The notes: a model not told the origin generated them from the sequence alone. Positions 7,898 to 16,620 are shown, numbered from the stretch's first letter. The stretch is 40,093 nt of DNA from Phytoactinopolyspora halophila (GCF_003287285.1 NZ_QMIG01000043.1:1-40093), one strand, 5' to 3'. Translations and numbers: made by a program.

Positions 7898-9358
7898 ATG
7901 ATGGGTGTTGAAGGCACGGTGCCAGCCAGGCCAGGCAAGGTCATCGCCGTCCATCTCAACTACCGGTCCCGCGCCGAGCAGCGCGGACGCATCCCGGCGT
8001 CGCCGTCGTACTTCCTCAAACCGTCCACGTCAGTGGCCCGGTCCGGCGGGCAGGTCGAGCGGCCGGCCGGCACCGAGCTGCTCGCGTTCGAGGGAGAGAT
8101 CGCGCTCGTCATCGGCCGCCAGGCACGGCGGGTGCGGCCGGAGGACGGCTGGTCGTGCGTGGCCGGGGTGACCGCGGCCAACGATTTCGGGGTCTACGAC
8201 CTGCGGCACGCGGACCGCGGCTCCAACCTGCGATCCAAGGGCGGCGACGGGTTCACTCCCCTCGGCCCGGACCTGATCCCGGCCGCCGACGTCGACCCCG
8301 CGGCGCTGCGGCTGCGCGCGTGGGTGAACGGGGAGCTGGTGCAGGAGGACACGACGGCGACGTTGCTGTTCCCGTTCGCCCAGCTGGTGGCGGACCTGTC
8401 CCAGCTGATCACGCTGGAGCCGGGCGACGTCATCCTCACCGGCACCCCGGCGGGAGCGTCCGTCGTACAGCCGGGCGACGTCGTCGAGGTGGAGGTCGAT
8501 GTACCGCACGCGGAGGGCTCGCGCACGTCCGGCCGGCTGGTCACCACGGTGGTCGAGGGCACGGACCCGCTCCGCGACTACGGCGCGCAGCCGCGGGTCG
8601 ACGACGCGCAGCGCATCGAGGCCTGGGGCAGCGCGGCGGCGGCCGGCCTGGCACCGGAGTTCACGCTCACCGACGAGCTCATCGAGAAGATCAACAGCGT
8701 CGGCACGGCAACCCTCAGCGCGCAGCTGCGCAAGCGCGGGTATAACGACGTGTCCGTCGACGGCCTCGCCACCACCCGCCCGGGCACGCGCCTCGTCGGG
8801 CGAGCCCGCACGCTGCGGTTCGTCCCCTACCGCGAAGACCTGTTCCGCGCGTACGGCGGGGGATACAACGCACAGAAGCAGGCGTTCGACGCCCTGCGTC
8901 CCGGAGAGGTGCTCGTCATCGGGGCGCGCGGGGAGCGCGGCACCGGCACCGTCGGCGACATCCTGGCGTTGCGGGCGCAGACGCGCGGCGCGGCGGGCAT
9001 CGTCACCGACGGCGGCGTGCGCGACCTCGCCGCCGTGGCGGCGCTGGACATCCCCACCTACCACGCGGGCGCCCATCCGGCCGTGCTCGGCCGCCGGCAC
9101 GTGCCGTGGGACGTCGACGTCACCGTCGCGTGCGGCGGCGCGGCGGTACAGCCGGGTGACGTCATCGTGGGCGACGACGACGGCGTCCTCGTCATCCCGC
9201 CGGGGCTGGTGGACGACGTCGTGGCCGGGGCGATCGAGCAGGAGCGCGAGGAGACCTTCATCGCCGAGCAGGTCGCGAAGGGCGAGGGTGTCGACGGGCT
9301 GTATCCGATGAACGACGAGTGGAAGGCGAGGTACGCCGAATGGCGGGCGAATCGGTGA
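7898..9358 (+). CDS. FAH-family isomerase/decarboxylase fused to an RraA-like aldolase domain
   Basis: The 486-residue product has two enzymes in one chain. Residues about 1-235 are a fumarylacetoacetate hydrolase fold of the HpaG type (FEGEIALVIG, ANDFGVYDLR, RSKGGDGFTPLGP, GDVILTGTPAG). Residues about 255-480 are RraA-like (ARGERGTGTVGDILALRAQ, TDGGVRDL with the usual Arg-Asp), a family of class II 4-hydroxy-4-methyl-2-oxoglutarate aldolases and oxaloacetate decarboxylases. In homoprotocatechuate breakdown HpaG decarboxylates and isomerises the open-chain product; the RraA half may supply a decarboxylase or aldolase step. No good ribosome site precedes 7898. A GTG at 7919 preceded by GAAGG is a reasonable alternative start. 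It overlaps the next gene by 19 bp. Confidence 0.85.
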   Translation: MMGVEGTVPARPGKVIAVHLNYRSRAEQRGRIPASPSYFLKPSTSVARSGGQVERPAGTELLAFEGEIALVIGRQARRVRPEDGWSCVAGVTAANDFGVYDLRHADRGSNLRSKGGDGFTPLGPDLIPAADVDPAALRLRAWVNGELVQEDTTATLLFPFAQLVADLSQLITLEPGDVILTGTPAGASVVQPGDVVEVEVDVPHAEGSRTSGRLVTTVVEGTDPLRDYGAQPRVDDAQRIEAWGSAAAAGLAPEFTLTDELIEKINSVGTATLSAQLRKRGYNDVSVDGLATTRPGTRLVGRARTLRFVPYREDLFRAYGGGYNAQKQAFDALRPGEVLVIGARGERGTGTVGDILALRAQTRGAAGIVTDGGVRDLAAVAALDIPTYHAGAHPAVLGRRHVPWDVDVTVACGGAAVQPGDVIVGDDDGVLVIPPGLVDDVVAGAIEQEREETFIAEQVAKGEGVDGLYPMNDEWKARYAEWRANR

Positions 9359-10044
9359 CTCCGGCCGCGCAGAGCAAGTCCCAGCGCGCCTATTGGTGGA
9401 TCCGCGAACGTATCTCCAGCGGCGCGTACAGCCCGGGTTACCGGCTCGTGCTGGGGCAGATCGCCCGGGAACTGGACGTGAGCGTGGTGCCAGTGCGCGA
9501 GGCGATCCGGATGCTCGAAGCAGAGGGCCTGGTGACGTTCGAGCGCAACGTCGGCGCCCAGGTCGCCATGGTCGACGAGATCGAGTACCAGCACACGATG
9601 CAGACGCTGGCGCTCGTGGAGGGATACGCCACGTCGCTGTCCGCGCCGTCGCTGCCCGAGGACGCCCTCCGGCGTGCCCGCGAGATCAACCAGCAGATGG
9701 TGCAGTGCCTCGACCACTTCGACCCGCACCGCTTCACCGAGCTCAACCGCGAGTTCCATTCGGTCCTCTTCGAGTCCTGCCCCAACCCGCACGTCCTCGA
9801 CCTCGTGCATCGCGGCTGGGGCCGGTTGAACGCGCTGCGCGACTCGACGTTCAGCTTCGTGCCCGGCCGCGCCCACGAGTCGGTGAAGGAGCACGAGAAG
9901 ATCCTCGAACTCATCGAGCGCGGCGCCTCCGCCCTGGACATCGAGATGGCCGCGCGCCAGCACCGGATCGCCACCCTGGACGCGTTCCTCCAGTACCGCG
10001 CCGAGCGCCGCAACCGGGATGCCGCGCAGGAAGGACCACGATGA
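9340..10044 (+). CDS. GntR-family transcription regulator, FCD (FadR-like) subfamily
   Basis: The 234-residue product has a winged helix-turn-helix at about residues 15-80 (GQIARELDVSVVPVREAIRMLEAEGL) and an all-helical FCD ligand domain, with histidines in NREFH, KEHEKI and ARQHRI that usually bind a metal and a carboxylate effector. The ATG at 9340 inside the end of the preceding gene is favoured because AGGCGAGG precedes it; the frame could start 21 bases earlier. Its place in the middle of the catabolic run, with 19-bp and 4-bp overlaps on either side, points to control of this operon by a pathway intermediate. That role is inference. Confidence 0.88.
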   Translation: MAGESVTPAAQSKSQRAYWWIRERISSGAYSPGYRLVLGQIARELDVSVVPVREAIRMLEAEGLVTFERNVGAQVAMVDEIEYQHTMQTLALVEGYATSLSAPSLPEDALRRAREINQQMVQCLDHFDPHRFTELNREFHSVLFESCPNPHVLDLVHRGWGRLNALRDSTFSFVPGRAHESVKEHEKILELIERGASALDIEMAARQHRIATLDAFLQYRAERRNRDAAQEGPR

Positions 10045-10985
10045 AATACCGCTCGAACCCGCAGCAGATCAGGGGTTCCATCGCGCCCGTGATGACGCCG
10101 TTCACCGCGTCCGGAGAGGTGGACCACGCCGGCCTGGCCACCCTGGTGGAGTGGCAGCTCGCGTCCGGCTCGCACGGCATCTCGATCGGCGGGTCGACCG
10201 GCGAGCCCAGCTCGCAGACGGTGGCCGAGCGCGCGTCGGCGATCCGTACCGTCGCCGACGTCGTGGCCGACCGGGTGCCGTTCCTGCCGGGTACCGGCTC
10301 GGCCAAGCTGGACGAGACGCTGGAGCTCACGGCCGCGGCGCGGGATGCCGGCGCGGACGCGGTGCTGGTCATCACGCCGTACTACGCGCGGCCCACCCAG
10401 CAGGCACTCTACGAGTGGTACACGACGGTGGCGCTGGAGTTCCCGGACCTGCCGATCGTGGCGTACAACGTGCCGGTGCGCACCGCCGTCGATATCGCCC
10501 CGGAAACCGTCGCTCGCCTGTACCGCGACGTCGACAACTTCGTCGGCGTCAAGGAGACCACCAGGGACTTCGAGCACTTCTCCCGCGTGCTGCACCTGTG
10601 CGGGCGGGACCTGCTGGTGTGGTCCGGTATCGAGCTGCTGTGCCTGCCGCTGCTGTCGCTCGGCGGCGACGGGTTCATCAGCGCCACCGCCAACATCGCT
10701 CCGGCCGCCGTCGCGCAGATGTTCGAGGCATGGGAACGGGGCGATCTGGAGCGGGCCCGCGAGCTGCACTACGGCCTGCACCCGCTGGTCGACCTGCTGT
10801 TCGTGGAGACGAACCCGGCACCGGGCAAGTGGGTGCTCGAGCAGCGCGGGCTCATCGGTTCCGGTTACGTGCGCCCGCCGCTGATCCCGCCTACCGACGC
10901 CGGCCAGCAGCGCATGACGGAGCTGCTGGCGCAGGGCGAGCAGTACCTGTCCCCCGTCGACGGATTCACCCTGGAAGGTGCGTGA
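10041..10985 (+). CDS. DapA-family class I aldolase/lyase, probably a catabolic aldolase
   Basis: This is a 314-residue TIM barrel of the dihydrodipicolinate synthase/N-acetylneuraminate lyase superfamily: GGSTGE (51-55), YNVP with Tyr142, and VKETT with the Schiff-base Lys171. These enzymes make or break C-C bonds next to pyruvate. The ATG overlaps the GntR stop (ATGA) and has AGGAAGG upstream, so the two are translationally coupled. Between ring-cleavage genes it is more likely to cleave a 2-oxo acid to pyruvate (the role HpaI has in enterobacteria) than to make lysine precursors. The exact substrate is not shown by the sequence. Confidence 0.88.
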   Translation: MKYRSNPQQIRGSIAPVMTPFTASGEVDHAGLATLVEWQLASGSHGISIGGSTGEPSSQTVAERASAIRTVADVVADRVPFLPGTGSAKLDETLELTAAARDAGADAVLVITPYYARPTQQALYEWYTTVALEFPDLPIVAYNVPVRTAVDIAPETVARLYRDVDNFVGVKETTRDFEHFSRVLHLCGRDLLVWSGIELLCLPLLSLGGDGFISATANIAPAAVAQMFEAWERGDLERARELHYGLHPLVDLLFVETNPAPGKWVLEQRGLIGSGYVRPPLIPPTDAGQQRMTELLAQGEQYLSPVDGFTLEGA

Positions 10986-10987
10986 GC

Positions 10988-12484
10988 ATGCCCGAGCACT
11001 ACGTCCCCGACAACCTGCCGGAGCGGATCCAGCACTACATCGACGGCTCGCTGGTAGACAGCATCTCCGGCGCGACCCTGGACGTCCTCGATCCGGTGAC
11101 CAACCGGGCGTACGTGACCGCCGCGGCCGGGCAGGCCGCAGACGTCGACCGCGCGGTGGCCGCCGCGAAGCGGGCGTTCGACGACGGCCCCTGGCCGGGG
11201 ATGCTGCCGCGTGCCCGGGCGCGCGTGCTCAACCGGATCGCCGACGCGGTCGAGGCGCAGGACGCCCGGCTGGCCGAACTGGAGACGTTCGACACGGGTC
11301 TGCCCATCACGCAGGCGCTCGGGCAGGCCCAGCGGGCGGCGGAGAACTTCCGCTTCTTCGCCGATCTGATCGTCGCGCAGGCCGACGACGCCTACAAGGT
11401 ACCCGGCCGGCAGCTGAACTACGTCAACCGCAAACCCGTAGGCGTGGCCGGTTTGATCACGCCCTGGAACACCCCGTTCATGCTGGAGAGCTGGAAGCTG
11501 GCGCCCGCGCTGGCGTCCGGCTGCACCGTGGTGCTCAAGCCGGCCGAGTTCACCCCGCTGTCGGCCAGCCTGTGGGCCGAGATCTTTGCCGAGGCCGGCC
11601 TGCCTGACGGCGTGTTCAACCTGGTGAACGGTTACGGCGAGGAAGCCGGCGACGCGTTGGTCAAGCACCCGGACGTGCCGCTCATCTCGTTCACCGGCGA
11701 GACCACCACCGGCCAGCTCATCTACCGCAACTGCGCCGAGCACCTGAAGGGCATGTCGATGGAGCTGGGCGGCAAGTCGCCAGCCGTGGTCTTCGCCGAC
11801 GCCGACCTGGACGCCGCCCTCGATTCCACCCTGTTCGGAGTGTTCTCGCTGAACGGCGAGCGCTGCACCGCGGGCAGCCGGATCCTGGTGGAGCGGTCCG
11901 TCTACGACGAATTCTGCGAACGCTACGCGGCGCGCGCGGCCAACGTCGTCGTCGGCGATCCGCACGATCCGGCGACCGAGGTTGGCGCCCTCGTGCATCC
12001 CGAGCACTACGAGAAGGTGATGCGCTACGTCGAGATCGGCAAGAGTGAGGGCCGGTTGCTGGCCGGCGGGGGCCGTCCCGAGGGCCTGGAGCAGGGCAAC
12101 TACGTCGCGCCGACGGTCTTCGCCGACGTCACGCCGGACGCGCACATCTTCCAGGAGGAGATCTTCGGGCCGGTGGTGGCGATCGCCCCGTTCGACTCGG
12201 AGGACGAGGCGCTGAAGCTGGCGAACAGCGTGACGTACGGGCTGGCCGCCTACATCTGGACGGCCGACCTGACCCGCGCCCACACGTTCGCCCAGCAGGT
12301 GCAGGCCGGCATGGTGTGGCTGAACTCGCACAACGTCCGCGACCTGCGCACGCCGTTCGGCGGCGTGAAGGCCTCCGGCCTGGGCCACGAGGGCGGCTAC
12401 CGCTCCATCGACTTCTACACCCACCAGCAGGCCGTGCACATCACCCTCGGTGACGTGCACACGGCCCGCTTCGGCGCCAACTAA
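10988..12484 (+). CDS. hpaE: 5-carboxymethyl-2-hydroxymuconate semialdehyde dehydrogenase (HpaE-like)
   Basis: This 498-residue ALDH has Asn161 (PWNTP), Lys184 (LKPAE), Glu259 (MELGGK) and Cys293 (GERCTAG). The GERCTAG catalytic loop and the C-terminal tail IDFYTHQQAVHITLG resemble the HpaE group. HpaE oxidises the semialdehyde formed by HpaD with NAD. The ATG at 10988 follows GGAAGG at a normal distance and lies 2 bp after the aldolase stop; an in-frame GTG six bases earlier is possible. The HpaD-like gene follows after 15 bp, which supports the assignment. Confidence 0.9.
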   Translation: MPEHYVPDNLPERIQHYIDGSLVDSISGATLDVLDPVTNRAYVTAAAGQAADVDRAVAAAKRAFDDGPWPGMLPRARARVLNRIADAVEAQDARLAELETFDTGLPITQALGQAQRAAENFRFFADLIVAQADDAYKVPGRQLNYVNRKPVGVAGLITPWNTPFMLESWKLAPALASGCTVVLKPAEFTPLSASLWAEIFAEAGLPDGVFNLVNGYGEEAGDALVKHPDVPLISFTGETTTGQLIYRNCAEHLKGMSMELGGKSPAVVFADADLDAALDSTLFGVFSLNGERCTAGSRILVERSVYDEFCERYAARAANVVVGDPHDPATEVGALVHPEHYEKVMRYVEIGKSEGRLLAGGGRPEGLEQGNYVAPTVFADVTPDAHIFQEEIFGPVVAIAPFDSEDEALKLANSVTYGLAAYIWTADLTRAHTFAQQVQAGMVWLNSHNVRDLRTPFGGVKASGLGHEGGYRSIDFYTHQQAVHITLGDVHTARFGAN

Positions 12485-12499
12485 CGCTACGGAGCAGCC

Positions 12500-13594
12500 A
12501 TGACCGACACGACGCCGACCCCGCCAACGACGCCGTCCCTGCCCACCGTGCCGCCGCCGGACGTGATCCGGTGCGCGTACGCCGAGCTGATCGTCACTGA
12601 CCTGGCCGCGGCGCGGGCGTTCTACGTCGACGTGCTGGGCCTGGTGGTCACCCACGAAGACGACCACGCCCTCTACCTGCGCGCCTTCGAGGAGTACCTG
12701 CACCACTCGCTGATCGTCCGGGTGGGTGCTGTCCCGGCGCTGAGCGTGCTGGCCTACCGGGTGCGCAGCGAGGCCGAGCTGGACGTCGCCGAGGCGTACT
12801 ACCGGCAGCTGGGGGTACGGGTCGAACGCCGCCCGGCGGGCGCGACGCGCGGCATCGGTGCCGCGGTGCGGGTGGAAGATCCGCTGGGTTTCCCGATCGA
12901 GTTCTTCTACACCGCCGAGCACACCGAGCGGTTCACCCAGCGCTACGACATGCACCCGGCCGGCGCGCTGGCCCGGCTGGACCACTTCAACGTCAACACC
13001 CCGGACGTGCCGGCGGCGCGCCGCTACTACGAGGGGCTCGGCTTCCGCGTGTCGGAGGACATCGTCGACGGCGACGGCACCGTCTACGCGGCCTGGCTGT
13101 TCCGCAAGCCGACCGTGCACGACATCGCACTGACCGGCGGCGATGGGCCGCGGCTGCACCACATCGCGTTCGCCGCGCAAGAGCGGCACCAGATCCTGCA
13201 CGTCTGCGACCACCTGGGAGCGCTGCGCCAATCGGACGTGATCGAGCGCGGCCCGGGACGGCACGGCGTGTCCAACGCGTTCTACCTCTACCTGCGTGAC
13301 CCCGACGGGCACCGGATCGAGATCTACACGCACGACTACTACACCGGCGATCCGGACAACCCGGTGATCCACTGGGACGTGCACGACAACCAGCGCCGCG
13401 ACTGGTGGGGCAATCCGGTGGTGCCGAGCTGGTACACCGAGGCGTCGGACGTGCTGGATCTGGACGGGCGGGTACAGAAGGTGGTGCCGCGCACCGACTC
13501 GAACGAGATGGACGTCACCGTCGGCGCCGACGGCTTCTCCTACGCCCGCGAGGGCGACACCAGCACGGGCTTCAAACTCGGCACCCAGATCTGA
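12500..13594 (+). CDS. hpaD: 3,4-dihydroxyphenylacetate 2,3-dioxygenase (HpaD-like, vicinal oxygen chelate fold)
   Basis: The 364-residue type I extradiol dioxygenase has two paired beta-alpha-beta modules (about 24-140 and 158-280). The metal triad is His162 (LDHFNVNT), His221 (LHHIAF) and Glu274 (HRIEIYTHDYY). Their spacing equals that of the Brevibacterium fuscum homoprotocatechuate dioxygenase triad (155, 214, 267) shifted by seven. The tail (NQRRDWWGNPVVPSWY) is also typical. It opens the ring of homoprotocatechuate with O2 using Fe(II) or Mn(II). GGAGC lies before the ATG. It is the last gene of the run. No ring hydroxylase (HpaBC) lies in the window. Confidence 0.93.
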   Translation: MTDTTPTPPTTPSLPTVPPPDVIRCAYAELIVTDLAAARAFYVDVLGLVVTHEDDHALYLRAFEEYLHHSLIVRVGAVPALSVLAYRVRSEAELDVAEAYYRQLGVRVERRPAGATRGIGAAVRVEDPLGFPIEFFYTAEHTERFTQRYDMHPAGALARLDHFNVNTPDVPAARRYYEGLGFRVSEDIVDGDGTVYAAWLFRKPTVHDIALTGGDGPRLHHIAFAAQERHQILHVCDHLGALRQSDVIERGPGRHGVSNAFYLYLRDPDGHRIEIYTHDYYTGDPDNPVIHWDVHDNQRRDWWGNPVVPSWYTEASDVLDLDGRVQKVVPRTDSNEMDVTVGADGFSYAREGDTSTGFKLGTQI

Positions 13595-13621
13595 ACGGGG
13601 AACCCGCTAGACTCGTGGGCC

Positions 13622-14119
13622 GTGACTGGCACGAACCAATCGGTGACCGTACGTCCCCTCGGTGCGGGCGACGACCAAGCCGTCCGGGGTCTTCTGGCCG
13701 ATTCGTGGAGCGAGGCGGCGGTGGCCGCCCACGGCGTCGTGTACGACGCGACGCAGCTTCCGGGCTTCATCGCCGAAGTGCGTGACCAGCTAGCTGGCCT
13801 GCTCACCTACCACACGGACGGCGACGAGTGGGAGATCGTCACGCTCGACGCGACCGTGGCCGGGCGGGGTGTCGGAACGGCCTTGCTCCGGACGGCGGAA
13901 GAGGCCGCCCGCCGGGCTGGCGCGTCCCGGCTCTGGCTGATCACCACCAACGAGAACGTGCACGCCATACGCTTCTACCAGCGACGCGGCTTCGATCTCG
14001 TCGCCGTGCACCGCGACGCCGTGACACGCGCCCGGGCCGAACTCAAACCGTCCATTCCAGTCGAGGTGGACGGCATACCGCTGCGTCACGAACTCGAATT
14101 CGAGCGCCAGCTCACCTGA
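13622..14119 (+). CDS. GNAT-family N-acetyltransferase
   Basis: The 165-residue product has a GNAT fold with the acetyl-CoA loop VAGRGVGTALL (about 79-89), followed by a helix and NVHAIRFYQRRGF, the usual C-terminal motif. The substrate is unknown. The start is a GTG with no clear ribosome site. A TAGACT -10-like box ends nine bases before it, so the message may be nearly leaderless. Its stop lies in a palindrome shared with the stop of the convergent ilvE gene. It has no evident link to the aromatic block. Confidence 0.88.
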   Translation: MTGTNQSVTVRPLGAGDDQAVRGLLADSWSEAAVAAHGVVYDATQLPGFIAEVRDQLAGLLTYHTDGDEWEIVTLDATVAGRGVGTALLRTAEEAARRAGASRLWLITTNENVHAIRFYQRRGFDLVAVHRDAVTRARAELKPSIPVEVDGIPLRHELEFERQLT

Positions 14120-14126
14120 CGTCAGG
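14115..14126. other. Palindrome carrying both stop codons of convergent genes
   Basis: CCTGACGTCAGG is a perfect 12-bp palindrome. Its two TGA triplets are the stops of the GNAT gene (+) and ilvE (-), which are separated by only 2 bp. There is no room for conventional terminators, so the two transcripts probably overlap at their 3' ends. Confidence 0.8.
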
Positions 14127-15219
14127 CGATGCGGTGCATCCAGCCGTGCCGATCTGGTGCCCGGCCGTACTGCACGTCGAGCAGCGCCTCACGCAGAGCC
14201 TGCGTGACCGGGCCCGGACGCTCACCCATGGAGAGCTCGCCGCCGTCCCACGCCAGCCGGCCCAACGGGGTGATGGCCGCCGCCGTTCCGCACGCGAACA
14301 CCTCGGTGATCTCGCCCGAGGCGACACCATCCCGCCATTCGTCGATGGACACGGGACGTTCCTCGACCTTGTGACCCAGATCCGCCGCCAGCGTGAGAAT
14401 GGAGTCGCGGGTGATGCCCTCCAGGATCGTGCCGGTCAACTCCGGAGTGGTCACCGAGCCGTCGGAACGCACGAAGTACAAGTTCATCCCGCCGAGCTCC
14501 TCGACCCAGGTGCCTTCCAGCGCGTCAAGAAAGCACACCTGATCGCAGCCGTTCTCGAGCGCCTCCTGCTGCGCGATCAGGCTGGCCGCATAGTTGCCCG
14601 CGCACTTCGCAGCTCCGGTGCCGCCGGGAGCCGCCCTGGTGTATTCGGAGGTGAGCCAGATACTCACGGGTTTGACCCCCGACGCGAAGTAGGCACCAGC
14701 CGGAGAGGCGATGACCGCATAGGTCACGTGCTTGGCCGGGCGCACCCCCAGGAAGACCTCCGAGGCGAACATGAAAGGACGCAGGTACAGGCTGGCCTCG
14801 CTCCCGGAGGGAACCCACTCCGCGTCCGTGCGCACGAGGAGATCGAGGGACTCGACGAACGACTCGACCGGCAGTTCTGGCAACGCCATGCGCGCCGCGC
14901 TGCGGGCGAACCGCGCGCCGTTCGCCTCCGGCCGGAACGCCCAGATCGAGCCGTCGTCGTGACGGTACGCCTTGAGGCCTTCGAAGATCGCCTGCGCGTA
15001 GTGCAGGGTGGCCGTCGCCGGGTCAAGCGACAGTGGCGCGTACGGCCGCAACCCGGCATCGTGCCAGCCCGCCTCCGGGGTCCACGTGGCGCTGATCATA
15101 TGGTCCGTGAACCGGGTGCCAAAGCCCGGCGACGCGAGGATCTCGGCACGCTGTGCCGCCGGTACCGGATTCGACGACAACGTCGTCGAGAACTCCAATG
15201 CCGGCGTGCTCACTGCCAT
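14122..15219 (-). CDS. ilvE: Branched-chain amino acid aminotransferase
   Basis: This 365-residue fold-type IV PLP aminotransferase has AQAIFEGLKAYR, FRPEANGARF, YLRPFMFASE, and the PLP-binding lysine Lys205 in GTGAAKCAGNYA. VEELGGMN and FACGTAAAITP close the active site. It swaps the amino group between glutamate and the keto acids of Leu, Ile and Val in the cytoplasm. The ATG has GAAAGGGA upstream. leuB lies about 200 bp upstream on the same strand. A near-perfect 18-bp palindrome lies about 80-97 bp upstream. Confidence 0.95.
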   Translation of the reverse strand: MAVSTPALEFSTTLSSNPVPAAQRAEILASPGFGTRFTDHMISATWTPEAGWHDAGLRPYAPLSLDPATATLHYAQAIFEGLKAYRHDDGSIWAFRPEANGARFARSAARMALPELPVESFVESLDLLVRTDAEWVPSGSEASLYLRPFMFASEVFLGVRPAKHVTYAVIASPAGAYFASGVKPVSIWLTSEYTRAAPGGTGAAKCAGNYAASLIAQQEALENGCDQVCFLDALEGTWVEELGGMNLYFVRSDGSVTTPELTGTILEGITRDSILTLAADLGHKVEERPVSIDEWRDGVASGEITEVFACGTAAAITPLGRLAWDGGELSMGERPGPVTQALREALLDVQYGRAPDRHGWMHRIA

Positions 15220-15298
15220 GACGGATCCCTTTCACGAGAAGTGGTGGAACGGGTCGACGCCGATGCGCGCGGCCCTTTTGGAGCGGACAATCCCAAGA

Positions 15299-15316
15299 TA
15301 GTAGGACGTCCAACTA
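15299..15316. promoter_or_regulatory. Palindromic operator candidate upstream of ilvE
   Basis: TAGTAGGAC-GTCCAACTA has 8 of 9 arm positions paired, centred on GGACGTCC. Read on the minus strand it abuts a TATCTT -10-like box (15294-15299), so a bound repressor would block a promoter facing ilvE. Binding partner unknown. Confidence 0.45.
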
Positions 15317-15422
15317 GAGATTACCGCTCCCCCGTCGTCGCGTAAATACCTTCCGCACTCTCGGACCGGACTCGCCGGTGGGAGAGCGCGGCCGGCGTTC
15401 GCTTGTTCGCCGCCCGGAGCTC

Positions 15423-16460
15423 CTAGCTGCGGACCCGGGCAGCGATCGCGTCGCCGATCTCGCTGGTACGGCGGGGAGCGTCACCACGCTCGGCGAGATC
15501 CGAGGCGACCGCCTCGGTCACCCGGCGCGCCTCGTCGGTGTGCCCCAGGTGTTCAAGCAGCAGTGCCACCGACAGCACCGTCGCCGTCGGGTCCGCCGTT
15601 CCGGTGCCCGCGATGTCCGGAGCCGAACCGTGTACCGGCTCGAACATCGACGGCGCCGTGCGATCCGGGTTGACGCTGCCGCTGGCCGCGAGGCCGATAC
15701 CGCCGGAAATCGCCGCCGCCAGATCTGTGACGATGTCGCCGAAAAGGTTGTCCGTGACCACGACGTCGAACCGGGACGGATCGGTCACCAGGAACATGGT
15801 GGCGGCGTCGACGTGCAGGTACTCGACGTCGACCTGCGGGTACTCTGCGGCTACCCGCTCGACAGTGCGCCGCCACAAGTGACCGGCGTGAACGAGCACG
15901 TTGTGCTTATGAATGTAGGTGAGATGGCGACGCGGCCGGGCCTGTGCACGCCGGAAGGCGTCGCGGACCACCCGCTCCACCCCGAACGCCGTGTTGACGC
16001 TCACCTCGTTGGCGATCTCATGAGGGGTGTCGACACGCAGCGCACCGCCATTGCCGACGTACGGGCCCTCGGTGCCCTCGCGGACGACAACGAAGTCGAC
16101 CTCGCCCGGATCGGCCAGCGGCGTCGTCACGCCGGGAAAGATTCGCGATGGCCGGAGGTTGACATAGTGGTCGAACGCGAAACGCAGCTTCAGCAGCAGG
16201 CCCCGCTCGAGTACGCCACTCGGGACGCCCGGATCCCCGACGGCTCCGAGCAGGATGGCGTCGTGCGTACGAAGCTCGTCGAGAGTCGAGTCCGGCAGCG
16301 TCTCACCGGTGGCATGCCAGCGGCGCGCGCCGAGATCGAACTCGGAGCTCGATACCTTCGTGTCCGTGAGGGCGGCGTCCAGGACCTTCAGCCCTTCGCC
16401 GACCACCTCGGGGCCGATACCGTCGCCGGGAACGACGGCGAGGTTGATGTTCTGCGTCAT
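15423..16460 (-). CDS. leuB: 3-isopropylmalate dehydrogenase
   Basis: The 345-residue beta-decarboxylating dehydrogenase has [12 protein letters not shown] at the N-terminus, substrate-loop arginines ([20 protein letters not shown]), the YIHKHNVL lysine region, the Mg2+-binding [16 protein letters not shown], and the NAD site [21 protein letters not shown]. It carries out the third dedicated step of leucine synthesis in the cytoplasm. The start ATG at 16460 lacks a strong ribosome site. A TATCGT box lies about 50 bases upstream. Strong hairpins and a minisatellite lie further upstream. Confidence 0.95.
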   Translation of the reverse strand: MTQNINLAVVPGDGIGPEVVGEGLKVLDAALTDTKVSSSEFDLGARRWHATGETLPDSTLDELRTHDAILLGAVGDPGVPSGVLERGLLLKLRFAFDHYVNLRPSRIFPGVTTPLADPGEVDFVVVREGTEGPYVGNGGALRVDTPHEIANEVSVNTAFGVERVVRDAFRRAQARPRRHLTYIHKHNVLVHAGHLWRRTVERVAAEYPQVDVEYLHVDAATMFLVTDPSRFDVVVTDNLFGDIVTDLAAAISGGIGLAASGSVNPDRTAPSMFEPVHGSAPDIAGTGTADPTATVLSVALLLEHLGHTDEARRVTEAVASDLAERGDAPRRTSEIGDAIAARVRS

Positions 16461-16534
16461 GGCTCACACCGTAACCCGGATGTCCGAATGCCGGTACGAA
16501 ACTCTCACGATATGGACTTCTCGTGCGGGGCAGC

Positions 16535-16550
16535 GTGCCCGGACGGGCAC
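16535..16550. other. Short perfect hairpin upstream of leuB
   Basis: GTGCCCG-GA-CGGGCAC is a 7-bp GC-rich stem with a 2-base loop about 75 bp before the leuB start. It could be part of a leader structure or an operator. Confidence 0.35.
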
Positions 16551-16570
16551 GGAGGGTGCGCTGTGGTGCT

Positions 16571-16615
16571 GTGCGGCTGCGGGCTCGGGCCGTCGGCGCG
16601 AGCCCGCAGCCGCAC
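16571..16615. terminator. Strong 17-bp GC-rich hairpin upstream of leuB
   Basis: The arms GTGCGGCTGCGGGCTCG (16571-16587) and its exact complement (16599-16615) form a 17-bp perfect stem with an 11-base loop. No T-tract follows on either strand. It could end transcription arriving from the 17-kb side or act as a leader attenuator for leuB. No leucine-rich leader peptide was seen. Confidence 0.5.
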
Positions 16616-16620
16616 CCGGC

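Noticed and set aside
10865-13384. Minus-strand 839-residue open frame opposite hpaE/hpaD
   Set aside because: Long only because of high GC. The plus-strand genes have complete catalytic motifs.
15380-15422. Possible terminator after leuB
   Set aside because: The two similar GC-rich stretches are not complementary enough to form a stem.
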